64,000 bases of DNA from Streptomyces sp. NBC_01571 (GCF_026339875.1 NZ_JAPEPZ010000001.1:8680001-8744000); one strand, 5' to 3'. Shown: positions 35,778 to 44,682, counted from the first letter of the stretch. Notes: generated from the letters alone by a model not told the origin. Numbers and translations: made by a program.

Positions 35778-36724
35778 CGCACCCGTTCCGTACCGCCGCC
35801 GTGATCGGCGCGGGCACCATCGGACTCTCCTGGACAGCGCTGTTCGCCGCACACGGCCTGAACGTCCACGTCAGCGATCCCCGCCCCGACCTGCCGGAGG
35901 CGATCACCGAGGCGCTCGCCGCGTTCACCCCGCACCTGGCCGCCCAGGGCCTGGACACCGAGGGCCTCGCCGACCGCGTACACGTCGCGGCCGACGTCAC
36001 CGAGGCCGTCCGGCACGCGGACGTCGTCCAGGAAAACGGCCCCGAGCGCGTCGAGTTCAAGAAGGAGCTGTTCGCCCGGCTGGTCCGGGAGGCCCCCGGA
36101 CACGCGCTGCTGCTGAGTTCGTCGTCGGCCATCCCCGCGACCGCCTTCACCACGGAGCTCGAAGACGCCGGCCGCGTCCTCGTCGGGCACCCCTTCAACC
36201 CGCCCCACCTGCTGCCGCTCGTCGAGGTCGTACCCGGCGAACGCACCACCGGGGAAGCCGTGCGGGCGGCCGTCGACTTCTACACCGCCGTCGGCCGCAC
36301 CCCCGTCGTCGAACGCCAGGAGATCCCCGGGTTCGTGGGCAACCGGCTCCAGAACGCACTCAGCCGCCAGGCCGTCCATCTCGTCCAGCAGGGCGTGGTG
36401 ACCCCCGAGGACCTCGACACCGTCGTGACCCACTCGCTCGGTGTCCGCTGGGCGACGGTCGGACCGTTCCTCGGCGCGCACCTGGGTGGTGGCCCCGGCG
36501 GCTACCGCCACATCACCGAGCACATCGGCTCGACCATGCAGCGGATGCCCCTCGGTGAGCCTTCGCAGGACCCCGAGGACCGGGAGCGAGTGATCCAGGC
36601 GGTGGAGAGGGCGTACGCCTCCACGCCGTACGCCGACCTCGCCGAAGCCCGCGACCACAGGCAACTCGCCGTCCTGTCCGCCCTGGAAGACGTTCGCCGA
36701 ACTGAGCACACCGAGGAGATCTGA
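35774..36724 (+). CDS. 3-hydroxyacyl-CoA dehydrogenase family protein
   Basis: This 316-residue protein starts at a GTG overlapping the adc stop. A Rossmann motif AAVIGAGTIGLSWTALFAAHG opens the NAD-binding domain, with DVVQENGPERVEFKKELFA, then SSSSAIPATAF and the catalytic His in GHPFNPPHLLPLVEVVPG. The C-terminal domain has IPGFVGNRLQNALSRQAVHL. The form is close to the single-domain lambda-crystallin / carnitine dehydrogenase branch, so the substrate may be a free 3-hydroxy acid rather than a CoA ester. Its stop is 1 bp before the acyl-CoA dehydrogenase gene. Confidence 0.85.
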   Translation: MTHPFRTAAVIGAGTIGLSWTALFAAHGLNVHVSDPRPDLPEAITEALAAFTPHLAAQGLDTEGLADRVHVAADVTEAVRHADVVQENGPERVEFKKELFARLVREAPGHALLLSSSSAIPATAFTTELEDAGRVLVGHPFNPPHLLPLVEVVPGERTTGEAVRAAVDFYTAVGRTPVVERQEIPGFVGNRLQNALSRQAVHLVQQGVVTPEDLDTVVTHSLGVRWATVGPFLGAHLGGGPGGYRHITEHIGSTMQRMPLGEPSQDPEDRERVIQAVERAYASTPYADLAEARDHRQLAVLSALEDVRRTEHTEEI

Positions 36725-36725
36725 G

Positions 36726-37958
36726 ATGAGCACCGCCACCGCTGCACCCACCGTCACCACCCCCACCGCAGAGCCGGACGACCAACTGGCCGCCGACTTC
36801 TACCAGTACGAGGCGCTGCTCTCGGACGAGGAGCGCGAGATCCTGCTCAAGGCCCGCGCCTTCCTGCGCAAGGAGATCAAGCCGCTGGTGAACGAGTACT
36901 GGGGCAAGGGCGAGTTCCCCTTCGAGATGATCGAGAAATTCCGCGCCAGCGGACTGGCCGCACTTGCCTACGAGGGCTACGGCGAGCACAAGCCGGCCGC
37001 CAGCCACCTGCTCGGCGGCATGCTCGCCACCGAACTGGGCCGTGTCGACGCCTCGACCGCCACCTTCTTCGGCGTCCACAACGGGCTCGGCTTCTACTCC
37101 ATCTACTACGGCGGCGACCAGGAACAGCGCGACAGGTTCCTGCCCGCCATGGCCTCGATGGACAAGATCGGCGCCTTCGCCCTGACCGAACCGCTCGGTG
37201 GCTCCGACGTCTCCGGCGGCATGCGCACCACCGCCAGGCGCGAGGGCGACGACTGGATCCTCAACGGCGCCAAGAAGTGGATCGGCAACGCCACCTTCGC
37301 CGACTACGTCGTGGTCTTCGCCCGGGACGTCGACGACAACAAGGTCAAGGCCTTCGTCGTCGAGAAGGGCACCCCCGGCTTCCGGCCGGAGAAGATCGAA
37401 GGCAAGATCGCGCTGCGGATCGTGCAGAACGCGGAGATCACCCTGACCGACGTCCGCGTGCCGGAAGCCGACCGGCTGCACAACATCAAGGGCTTCCGGG
37501 ATGTCGCGGAGGTCCTGCGCGTCACCCGCGGCGGGGTCGCCTGGCAGGCCCTGGGCGTCATGATCGGCGCCTACGAACTCGCAGTCGACTACGCCAAGGA
37601 GCGCATAGCCTTCGGCCGCCCGATCGCCAAGTTCCAGATGGTGCAGGACCTCCTGGTCAAGAGCCTGGGCAACATCACCGCCTCCTGGGGCATGCTGGTT
37701 CAGCTCGCCCGGCTCCAGGACCAGGGCATCTTCCGCGACGAGCAGTCCGCGCTGGCCAAGGAGTACGTCGCGGCCCGCATGCGGGAGTCCGTCGCCTGGT
37801 GCCGCGAGATCTTCGGCGGCAACGGCATCGTCCTCGACTACGACGTCGCCCGGTTCTTCTCCGACGCCGAGGCTCTCTACTCCTACGAGGGGACCCACCA
37901 GATGCAGACCCTCATCGTCGGCAAGTCCATCACCGGCCACAGCGCCTTCGTGGGGTGA
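36726..37958 (+). CDS. Acyl-CoA dehydrogenase (glutaryl-CoA dehydrogenase-like)
   Basis: This 410-residue flavoenzyme shows AFALTEPLGGSDVSGGM (FAD and substrate loop), WILNGAKKWIGNATFADYV, and the C-terminal catalytic region EIFGGNGIVLDYDVARFFSD followed by YSYEGTHQMQTLIVGKSITG. The catalytic Glu lies in YEGT, the position used by the glutaryl- and isobutyryl-type branch. It would oxidise an acyl-CoA to the 2,3-enoyl-CoA, passing electrons to ETF. The N-terminal ~25 residues are Thr/Ala-rich. It sits mid-operon, between the hydroxyacyl dehydrogenase and a CoA-transferase. Confidence 0.88.
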   Translation: MSTATAAPTVTTPTAEPDDQLAADFYQYEALLSDEEREILLKARAFLRKEIKPLVNEYWGKGEFPFEMIEKFRASGLAALAYEGYGEHKPAASHLLGGMLATELGRVDASTATFFGVHNGLGFYSIYYGGDQEQRDRFLPAMASMDKIGAFALTEPLGGSDVSGGMRTTARREGDDWILNGAKKWIGNATFADYVVVFARDVDDNKVKAFVVEKGTPGFRPEKIEGKIALRIVQNAEITLTDVRVPEADRLHNIKGFRDVAEVLRVTRGGVAWQALGVMIGAYELAVDYAKERIAFGRPIAKFQMVQDLLVKSLGNITASWGMLVQLARLQDQGIFRDEQSALAKEYVAARMRESVAWCREIFGGNGIVLDYDVARFFSDAEALYSYEGTHQMQTLIVGKSITGHSAFVG

Positions 37959-37963
37959 GCGCG

Positions 37964-39193
37964 ATGACCACCGAATCCGTCTTCACCGGCCTGAAGGTCC
38001 TCGATGCGTCCTCGTTCATCGCGGGACCGGCGGCGGCGACCATGCTCTCCGACTTCGGAGCGGACGTCATCAAGATCGAGCCGCCGGGGATGGGCGACCC
38101 CCAACGGCGGCTGAGTTCCGTGCCGCCCAGTCCGCGGGCCCAGGCCAACTACGGCTGGCACCTCGCCAACCGCAACAAGCGGGGCATGGTCATCGACCTG
38201 AAGTCACCGGCTGCTGTCGAGGTCCTCGAGCGACTCGTCCGGTGGGCCGACGTGGTGATCACCAACTTCCCGCACGGCACACGCGAGAAGCTGCACCTCG
38301 GCTACGAGGAGGTCGCGGGCTGGAACCCGAAGGTCGTCTACGCCGACATCACCGGCTTCGGGGACGCCGGCCCCGACGCACGGCAGCCGGGCTTCGACCT
38401 GACCGCCTACTGGTCGCGCAGCGGCCTGCTGGCCTCCACCCGCGACGCGGGAGCCCCGCCGACCGTCCCGGTCTGGGGCAGCGGCGACTACACGACCGCG
38501 ATCGCCCTCTACGCCGCGATCACGACCGCCCTCTACCGCCGCGAACGGACCGGACAAGGCGCCGACGTCGGAACCTCGCTGCTCGCCACCGGGGTCTGGG
38601 CCACGGGAACACTCGTGGCCGGCGCACTCGCCGGCGGCACACCGTTCGAGCTGCACGACCGGAACGTACCGGTGAACGCGCTGACCAACCCGTACCGGAC
38701 CGCGGACGGCCGCTGGTTCATGCTGGCCACCTCGTCCGTGCACTGGCCGGCACTGGCGCGGGCCATCGGGCGGCCCGAACTGCGAGCGGATCCGCGCTTC
38801 GCGGACATCCAGGGCTCCGCGAAGAACGCCGCCGCCCTGAGCGAGCTGCTCGAGGCGGCGTTCAGCGCCCGTCCTTTCGCGCACTGGCAGGAGGTCCTGA
38901 CCCGGGAACGCATCACCGTCGGCCTCATCCAGACACCCGAGGAGGCGGCGCAGGACCCGCAGTTGCGCGAGAACGACGTCGTCGTGCCCCTCGAAGGGGT
39001 CAGCGGACTGGACTACACCGTCAGCAGCCCGGTCAACCTCCGAGGGGTGCCGAAGGCCCCGGCCAGGCGAGCGCCTGACCTGGGCGAGCACAACGACGAG
39101 ATCCTCGACGAGCTGGGATTCGGCCCCGCAGAGATCGCCTTGCTGCGCGCTCGGGGAGCGGTCCCCGGCACGACGGAAGCCGAAGCGGCGTAA
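37964..39193 (+). CDS. CaiB/BaiF family CoA-transferase (first)
   Basis: This 409-residue class III CoA-transferase has LKVLDASSFIAGPAAATMLSD at the N-terminus, then GADVIKIEPPGMGDP, NRNKRGMVIDLKSPA, VVYADITGFGDAGPDARQPG and the catalytic Asp in GFDLTAYWSRSGLL. The C-terminal part includes GVPKAPARRAPDLGEHNDEI. Family III enzymes move CoA between carboxylic acids through an aspartyl-CoA intermediate, so this would activate the pathway acid. The ATG at 37964 was chosen; a GTG at 37955 overlapping the previous stop is also possible. Confidence 0.88.
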   Translation: MTTESVFTGLKVLDASSFIAGPAAATMLSDFGADVIKIEPPGMGDPQRRLSSVPPSPRAQANYGWHLANRNKRGMVIDLKSPAAVEVLERLVRWADVVITNFPHGTREKLHLGYEEVAGWNPKVVYADITGFGDAGPDARQPGFDLTAYWSRSGLLASTRDAGAPPTVPVWGSGDYTTAIALYAAITTALYRRERTGQGADVGTSLLATGVWATGTLVAGALAGGTPFELHDRNVPVNALTNPYRTADGRWFMLATSSVHWPALARAIGRPELRADPRFADIQGSAKNAAALSELLEAAFSARPFAHWQEVLTRERITVGLIQTPEEAAQDPQLRENDVVVPLEGVSGLDYTVSSPVNLRGVPKAPARRAPDLGEHNDEILDELGFGPAEIALLRARGAVPGTTEAEAA

Positions 39194-39410
39194 TGAGCCG
39201 GGTCGCGGCCGACAGGCGGGGGCAACGACCCGCCGGCCGCGATGACGGGCCCGTACGCGGGCCCGGCCCCTCGGCGCCCCCACCATCGTGAGCGGGTGCG
39301 GTCGTACGCCATGCACGGCATCCCGACGACTCCCATGCTGGAACTGCGACAGCCCGCCCGCCCGATCCCCGCCCGTCCCCCGACACCACGCAACCCCCGC
39401 AGGAGCGCAC

Positions 39411-40082
39411 ATGCCTACCCTCGACCGCCAGGACAACGTCTTCGTGCTCGACCTCGGAGACGGTGAGAACCGCTTCCACCCCGACTGGATCGCGTCCGTC
39501 GACGCCGCCCTGAACGAGGTGGAGAAGGCGGAAGGACCGCGAGCCCTGGTGACCGCCGCGACGGGCAAGTTCTATTCCAACGGCCTGGACCTGGAGTGGC
39601 TGTCCGCCCACGCGGACCAGCACGACGACTACATCGTCTCCGTCCACAAGCTCTTCGCCCGCCTGCTGTCCCTGCCGATGATCACCGTGGCGGCCCTCCA
39701 GGGGCACACCTTCGCCGCCGGCGCGATGTTCTCCCTCGCACATGACTTCCGCGTCATGCGGAGCGACCGCGGCTTCTGGTGTCTGCCCGAGGCCGACATC
39801 AACATGCCCTTCACCCCCGGCATGTCCGCCCTGGTCCAGTCCCGGCTGGCGCCGCAGACCGCGCACGAGGCCATGCTCACCGCCCGCCGCTACGGCGGGT
39901 CGGATGCCGCGGCCGCGGCGATCGTCGACCGGGCGGTCGCCGAGGACGTCGTACGGTCCACGGCTCTGGAGATCGCCCAGGCACAGCTGAGCAAGGCCGG
40001 CGACACACTCGGCACCATCAAGGCGCGGCTGTACGGCCCCGCTCTGGCAGCCCTGCGCGAGACGGCCACTCCGCGCGGCTGA
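39411..40082 (+). CDS. Crotonase-fold protein, PECI-like
   Basis: From the ATG at 39411, six bases after AGGAG, this is a 223-residue protein. It shows KFYSNGLDLEWLSAH as the first half of the oxyanion hole, and LQGHTFAAGAMFSLAHDFR plus WCLPEADINMPF. The first catalytic Glu of hydratases is absent while the second (LPEAD) is kept. That is the pattern of delta3-delta2-enoyl-CoA isomerases of the PECI type. About 215 bp separate it from the CoA-transferase gene, so it may have its own promoter. Confidence 0.82.
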   Translation: MPTLDRQDNVFVLDLGDGENRFHPDWIASVDAALNEVEKAEGPRALVTAATGKFYSNGLDLEWLSAHADQHDDYIVSVHKLFARLLSLPMITVAALQGHTFAAGAMFSLAHDFRVMRSDRGFWCLPEADINMPFTPGMSALVQSRLAPQTAHEAMLTARRYGGSDAAAAAIVDRAVAEDVVRSTALEIAQAQLSKAGDTLGTIKARLYGPALAALRETATPRG

Positions 40083-40239
40083 CACGGCCGGCCCTTCGGC
40101 GGGGCGTGTGTGCGCGGATCGCGCCGCGCCGGCGATCCGCGATCGGCCGTCCGGGGCCGCCCACGGTCACGCCGCGGGATCCACCGCCCCGAAGCACGAC
40201 GCCTCGGAACCGACTCGTGGATCGGGTTAACGTGTCAAT

Positions 40240-41148
40240 GTGGAGATGCTGCATCTGCGCTACTTCGTCGCGGTTGCCGAGGAGCTGAACTTTTCCGCGG
40301 CGGCCCGACGGCTGCACATGGCCACGTCACCGCTGAGCCAGCGGATCAAGGATCTGGAGCGGGAGCTCGACCATCGGCTGTTCGAGCGTGACACGCACAG
40401 TGTCACGCTCACGCCGGCCGGTGAGGCGCTGCTCCCGATCGCGCGGGACGTGCTGGAGCGGGTCAACCGCATTCCGTGGCGACTGCGCGAGGTGACACGG
40501 TCGGAGCGCGGCACCATGTTCGTGGGGATCCCGTCCGGGCTCCACCCGAGGCTGAGGGAACTCGTCAACACCCTCGCGGAGCGCGCCGACGAGTGGTGCG
40601 AACTCCTGCGCTGGCCCGGCACCTCCAAGGCTCTGGTCACCGGCGTGTGCGACGGGAGGCTGGCGCTCGCGCTGGCCCGGCTGCCCATCAGCGATCCCGC
40701 ACTGGACGTGCTGCCCGTCATGTCCGAACGGCTCGGCGCGGTCGTGCCCGCCGACCAGTTCACCGGGCGGGATTCCGTGGCGCTGGCCGAACTGGCCGAC
40801 CTCTGCTTCGTCGTCGCACCGCAGGAGATGAAGTTCTCCTACTTCGATCAGCTCGACCGGGAGATGGCGGAACGGGGGGTCAAGAAGCGTGTCAAGCTGA
40901 CGGATTCCAATTATGGCGGAATCGCCGAAGTGGTTTCCAGCGGGATAGCGTTCTACTTCTCCATGCTGAACGCGGAAAGCCCCATGCACGGCTACGCCCT
41001 GGAGAACACGAAGGTCCTGCCGTTCACCGATTTCGAACCCGTCCTGGACACCTCCCTCATCTGGCGGCGGGACCGGGCCATCGGCGGTGACCTGGACGAG
41101 GTCATCGCAACGGCCCGCGAGGTCTTCGCCGATCCGCTGCACCTGTGA
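40240..41148 (+). CDS. LysR-family transcriptional regulator
   Basis: This 302-residue protein starts at the GTG at 40240. The N-terminal winged HTH is classical: LRYFVAVAEELNFSAAARRL, then TSPLSQRIKDLERELDHRLF and TLTPAGEALLPIA. The rest is a LysR substrate-binding domain (GTMFVGIPSGLHPRLRELV). It lies between the PECI-like gene and the second operon and points toward that operon, which begins 137 bp downstream after a large dyad. It is therefore a strong candidate regulator of that promoter, together with the AraC protein. Confidence 0.9.
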   Translation: MEMLHLRYFVAVAEELNFSAAARRLHMATSPLSQRIKDLERELDHRLFERDTHSVTLTPAGEALLPIARDVLERVNRIPWRLREVTRSERGTMFVGIPSGLHPRLRELVNTLAERADEWCELLRWPGTSKALVTGVCDGRLALALARLPISDPALDVLPVMSERLGAVVPADQFTGRDSVALAELADLCFVVAPQEMKFSYFDQLDREMAERGVKKRVKLTDSNYGGIAEVVSSGIAFYFSMLNAESPMHGYALENTKVLPFTDFEPVLDTSLIWRRDRAIGGDLDEVIATAREVFADPLHL

Positions 41149-41164
41149 TCCGGAGCGGAATTCG

Positions 41165-41211
41165 ATTGCTGATGTCGGTATGACCGCTGCGGTCACGCCG
41201 ATATCAGCAAT
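41165..41211. promoter_or_regulatory. Large operator dyad upstream of the second catabolic operon
   Basis: Two 21-bp arms (41165-41185 and 41191-41211) separated by GCTGC form an inverted repeat with only three mismatches; the inner part reads TGACC-GCTGC-GGTCA. Its centre lies 26 bp before GATGATTCC (41214), exactly as in the dyad at 34097. The promoter element TTCCCTTAGCGTT follows at 41236. Confidence 0.7.
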
Positions 41212-41284
41212 ACGATGATTCCAATATCCGTGCGGTTCCCTTAGCGTTCTTTACCTGGGCAGTCGAGGAAGAAAGGACGCGACA

Positions 41285-42445
41285 ATGGCGGACACACGGA
41301 GTCCTGGGCCGCTCGACGGCATACGGGTCATCGACCTCTCGACGGTGGTCATGGGTCCGTACGCGGCCCAGATCCTCGGAGATCTGGGCGCCGACGTCAT
41401 CAAGATCGAGTCCCCCACGGACTCCCTGCATGTGGGCCGGTACCGCAACACGCCGGGCATGACCCCGCTGCACCTCAACGTCAACCGCAACAAGCGCAGC
41501 GTGTCCCTCGACCTGAAGGACGAGGCGGAGCACGCCCGGGCTCTCGAGCTCATCCACACCGCCGATGTGCTGATCACCAACATGCGTCCGCGCGCGCTCG
41601 CCCGGCTGAGCCTGACCTACGAAGACCTCGCCGCCGCCGACCCGGGCCTCGTCTACGCGCACGCCGCCGGCTTCCGCGACGACTCCGACCGGGCCGACGC
41701 CGCCGCCTACGACGAGACCGTGCAGGCCGCCTCCGGGCTCGTCGACATCGCCGACCGCGCGCTGGGCACGCCGCGCTACCTGCCGAGCATCCTCGCCGAC
41801 AAGGTCTCCGGCCTGACCATCGTCTACAGCGTGCTGGCCGCCCTGGTGCACCGGGACAGGACCGGTCACGGCCAGCGGATAGAGATCCCGATGACCGACA
41901 CACTGATCGCGTTCAACCTCGTCGAGCACCTCGCCGGCCACACGTTCGAGACGGCGACCGGCCCCACGGGCTACGCGCGGTCGCTGTCCGAGCAGCACAA
42001 GGCGCGGCGCACCAAGGACGGCCTGGCCGCCGTGCTCCCGTACACCCCCCACAACTACCGTGACTTCTTCGCCGCCGCCGGCCGTCCCGACCTGGCCGCG
42101 GACCCACGCGTCAACGGTCCCGTCCTCGACACGGCCGACGCCGACGACCTGTTCGCCCTGGTCGGCGAGTGCACCCCGGCGCTGACCACGGCCGAGTGGG
42201 CCGAGGTGTGCGCGAAGCACAGCATCCCGATGAGCCCGGTGCTGGAGCTGGACCACGCGCACGAGGACCCCTACGTCCGCGACGGCCACCTCCTCGACAC
42301 GTTCGCGCATCCCACCGAAGGCCCGCTCCGCACGATCGGGATCCCGGTGAGGTTCTCCGCCACTCCCGGCTCGATCCGCCGCCTGGCCCCGGTTCCCGGC
42401 CAGGACACCGCGGAGGTCCTCGCCGACCTGGCCGCCTCCCGCTGA
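41285..42445 (+). CDS. CaiB/BaiF family CoA-transferase (second)
   Basis: This 386-residue class III CoA-transferase has IRVIDLSTVVMGPYAAQILGD and GADVIKIESPTD, then NVNRNKRSVSLDLKDEAE, LVYAHAAGFRDDSDRADAAA and the catalytic Asp in YDETVQAASGL. The C-terminal part has GHGQRIEIPMTDTLIAFNLV. It is clearly diverged from the first CoA-transferase in this cluster and likely accepts a different acid pair. The ATG at 41285 follows GGACGCGAC, with GGAAGAAAGG slightly further upstream. A crotonase gene follows 25 bp downstream. Confidence 0.87.
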   Translation: MADTRSPGPLDGIRVIDLSTVVMGPYAAQILGDLGADVIKIESPTDSLHVGRYRNTPGMTPLHLNVNRNKRSVSLDLKDEAEHARALELIHTADVLITNMRPRALARLSLTYEDLAAADPGLVYAHAAGFRDDSDRADAAAYDETVQAASGLVDIADRALGTPRYLPSILADKVSGLTIVYSVLAALVHRDRTGHGQRIEIPMTDTLIAFNLVEHLAGHTFETATGPTGYARSLSEQHKARRTKDGLAAVLPYTPHNYRDFFAAAGRPDLAADPRVNGPVLDTADADDLFALVGECTPALTTAEWAEVCAKHSIPMSPVLELDHAHEDPYVRDGHLLDTFAHPTEGPLRTIGIPVRFSATPGSIRRLAPVPGQDTAEVLADLAASR

Positions 42446-42470
42446 GCCGCGGAAAGCCGTAGGAGAAGCC

Positions 42471-43235
42471 ATGAGCAGCAACGGCGTGCGCGTCCAGCGG
42501 GTCTGTTCCTCCCTGCTGGTCACGATCGACCGCCCCCGGGCACGCAACTCGGTGAACGCCGCGGTCGCCGCCGCCCTGGCCGCCGCGCTGGACGAGCTGG
42601 AGGCCGACACCGGACTGCGCGCCGGTGTCCTGACCGGAGCGAAGGGCACCTTCAGCGCCGGTACGGACCTCAAGGCCGCGCTGAAGGGTGAGTCGCCCAC
42701 GATCCCGGGCCGCGGCTTCGGCGGCCTGGCCGAGGCCGGACGCACGAAGCCGCTGATCGCCGCCGTGGAGGGGCTCGCCCTGGGCGGCGGGCTCGAACTC
42801 GCCCTGGCCTGCGACCTGATCGTCGCAGCCGAGGACGCGACGTTCGGCCTGTCCGAAGCCGAGCGCGTTCCGTTCGCCGGCGGAGGCGCGATCCGGCTGC
42901 CCCGGCGCATCCCGTACCACCTGGCGATGGAGTTCCTGCTCACCGGCGAGCCGGTCGGCGGTGCCCGCGCCGGGCAGCTGGGCCTGGCCAACCGGGTCAC
43001 CGCGCCCGGTGAAGCGGTGGCCGTCGCCCTCGGACTCGCCGACCGGCTCGCACCCAACGCACCGCTCGCGCTCGCCGCGGTGAAGAACCTCGTACGCGCC
43101 GCCGACGAGGTGCCGGAGGCGGACCTCCTCGCCTTGCAGGGCAAGGAACTTGACGCCCTGATGGCCTCGGCCGACGCACGCGAGGGCATGACCGCTTTCG
43201 CCGAGCGCCGCGCCCCGCGATGGACGGGGAAGTGA
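42471..43235 (+). CDS. Enoyl-CoA hydratase/crotonase paralogue
   Basis: This 254-residue protein is a close paralogue of the crotonase at 34211. Long stretches are the same, e.g. LIVAAEDATFGL versus LIVAAQDAHFGL and IRLPRRIPYHLAMEF. The oxyanion-hole segment is GTFSAGTDLKAALKG, and both Glu positions survive (GGGLELALACD, FGLSEAERVPFAG), although the Pro of the second motif is Ser and the following loop differs. The C-terminus AERRAPRWTGK nearly repeats that of the first copy. Right after the stop lies a stub of the duplicated adc start. Confidence 0.87.
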   Translation: MSSNGVRVQRVCSSLLVTIDRPRARNSVNAAVAAALAAALDELEADTGLRAGVLTGAKGTFSAGTDLKAALKGESPTIPGRGFGGLAEAGRTKPLIAAVEGLALGGGLELALACDLIVAAEDATFGLSEAERVPFAGGGAIRLPRRIPYHLAMEFLLTGEPVGGARAGQLGLANRVTAPGEAVAVALGLADRLAPNAPLALAAVKNLVRAADEVPEADLLALQGKELDALMASADAREGMTAFAERRAPRWTGK

Positions 43236-43258
43236 CGTGAGGATCGAGGACGGTAACT
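43236..43258 (+). pseudogene. Stub of a duplicated acetoacetate decarboxylase gene
   Basis: Just after the crotonase stop, GTGAGGATCGAGGACGG closely matches the start of adc (ATGCGGATCGAAGACGT) at the same distance from the paralogous crotonase. The similarity then ends. It indicates that the duplicated segment once extended into a second adc copy that was later removed. Confidence 0.6.
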
Positions 43259-43299
43259 CGTGGGGGGGGCGAGCGGACGGTCAGCCCGCGGTGGTCGCG

Positions 43300-43512
43300 C
43301 TACCCGCAGTGGTCGGAGTGGTCGAGGTGGTCGTGGTGCGGTAGAACGCCGCTCCGCCGCGGTGACGGAGGCGGGGACGACGAGCCCAGGCCCACGGAGC
43401 GGCTCCGGAAGTGGCCGCCGGTCCAGGCCAGTACCTGCCGGCCGTGTTCGGCGACCACGGCCTCCGGTGCCATGGTGCTGCCGACCAGGGCGGCGTCGAT
43501 GCTTCCCCGCAC
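43300..43512 (-). CDS. Possible small protein after the TetR gene
   Basis: A GTG at 43512 lies 1 bp after the TetR stop and opens a 70-residue frame containing APEAVVAEHGRQVLAWTGG. The end, rich in Ser, Pro and His (HHDHLDHSDHCG), looks less like coding sequence. No family is recognised and it could be a decayed fragment. The region between it and 43258 holds nothing else. Confidence 0.25.
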   Translation of the reverse strand: MRGSIDAALVGSTMAPEAVVAEHGRQVLAWTGGHFRSRSVGLGSSSPPPSPRRSGVLPHHDHLDHSDHCG

Positions 43513-43513
43513 G

Positions 43514-44194
43514 TCACGGGCCCACCTCCTTCTCCTCGTCGCGGGGCGTGGGGATGGCCGCCCGGTGTTGCTCCTCGTCGACGCGGGGGTGTGCCGAGCG
43601 GATCGCCCCGTAGAGCACCGTGTCGACGGTCGCCCGCAGCAGGTCGGCCGCGGTCCAGTCGAGTTCGCGCGGCAGTTGCGAGGTGAGCAGCCGCTCCAGC
43701 GCGCCGCGGGTGATCTCACTGAGCAGCTCGGGCGGAGCCGGCAGCAGTCCTTGCCGGTGCCCTTCCCGGTACAGCTCGTCGAGTCGTCGGTAGACCACCG
43801 TGTCGACACGTTGTTCCACGTACTGACGCAGCATCACATCGCTTCGTCCCGCAGTGAGTTGAGCCGCGCCGATCCGTCCGAGCTCGCTGCCCGCGGCGAT
43901 CAGGAAGCGCTCCGCCCGCACCCGGAACGGTTGTCCCTCCGCCTCCTCGGCAGCCGCCGCCAGCGTGGCCTCGACCACGGCGAACTGCCGGTCCAGCACC
44001 GCGGTCAGCAGGCTGCGCTTGTCCGGGAAGTGCCGGTAGATCGTCTTCTTGCTCATCCCGAGCTCATGAGCGAGATCGTCCATGCTCGTCCGCGCGAAAC
44101 CCGATGCGAGGAAGAGGCGGCCGGCCGCCCGCACGATCGCATCGGCACGCTGCCTGTCACCATCGGAAACTTTTGAAACTGATTGAGTTTCCAT
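43514..44194 (-). CDS. TetR/AcrR-family regulator
   Basis: The ATG at 44194 gives 226 residues. The N-terminal HTH is typical: DAIVRAAGRLFLASGFARTS, then MDDLAHELGMSKKTIYRHFP and DKRSLLTAVLDRQF. The C-terminal ligand domain has SELGRIGAAQLTAGRSDVML and a TetR_C-like end (LGRIGAAQ... LLTSQLPREL). An inverted repeat GAAACT-GATTG-AGTTTC (44175-44191) overlaps codons 2-7 and could be its own operator. It lies 57 bp after the F420-type oxidoreductase pair in the same direction, so it may be co-transcribed with it. Confidence 0.87.
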   Translation of the reverse strand: METQSVSKVSDGDRQRADAIVRAAGRLFLASGFARTSMDDLAHELGMSKKTIYRHFPDKRSLLTAVLDRQFAVVEATLAAAAEEAEGQPFRVRAERFLIAAGSELGRIGAAQLTAGRSDVMLRQYVEQRVDTVVYRRLDELYREGHRQGLLPAPPELLSEITRGALERLLTSQLPRELDWTAADLLRATVDTVLYGAIRSAHPRVDEEQHRAAIPTPRDEEKEVGP

Positions 44195-44250
44195 GGTTCT
44201 ATGCTGGATCTTCGTCCGGACGCTGTCAAGACACCCGGACCCGGGGTGGT

Positions 44251-44682
44251 TCAGCTCGCCCGCCACCCCGTCCAGCGGGTGACTCGTACCTCCACCACCT
44301 CGCCTGCCGGCGGACGGCCGGTGTACTGCAGGGGGTACTTCGCGGTGAGCAGCTCCGTGTACCGGGCCGCGTCGGCGGACCGGCCGGCGGGTGGGAGCAC
44401 GTGGGCCCGTCCGTCGGCGCGGGTCCACCAGAGCTGGTCCCAGTCCTCCTGGTAGTGGTCGGCGAGGAGGGCGACGGCGGGGTTGGCGAGGATGTTGGAG
44501 AGCCGTTTGAGGTGGGTCGACCGTTTGGGCTTGTGGTCGACGGCCATGGCCACCGTGTCCCCGGTCACCACGAAGACCACCGGCACCAGGTGCGGGCGGC
44601 CGTCGGTGTCGGCGGTGGCCAGGCGGGCGACCCTGGACGCCGCGAACCGCTCGCGCGCCTCGGCCGCGGTCAGGGCGGGCAT
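44251..44682 (-). CDS. PPOX-class F420-dependent oxidoreductase
   Basis: This 143-residue split-barrel protein has EARERFAASRVARLATADTD, then GRPHLVPVVFVVTGDTVAMA, HKPKRSTHLKRLSNILANP and ALLADHYQEDWDQLWWTRAD. This is the pattern of the small PPOX / F420-dependent family common in actinobacteria (TIGR03668-like). These proteins bind F420 or flavin and reduce diverse substrates. Its ATG shares a base with the stop of the LLM-type gene upstream, so the two are translated together and both probably use F420. Confidence 0.8.
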   Translation of the reverse strand: MPALTAAEARERFAASRVARLATADTDGRPHLVPVVFVVTGDTVAMAVDHKPKRSTHLKRLSNILANPAVALLADHYQEDWDQLWWTRADGRAHVLPPAGRSADAARYTELLTAKYPLQYTGRPPAGEVVEVRVTRWTGWRAS

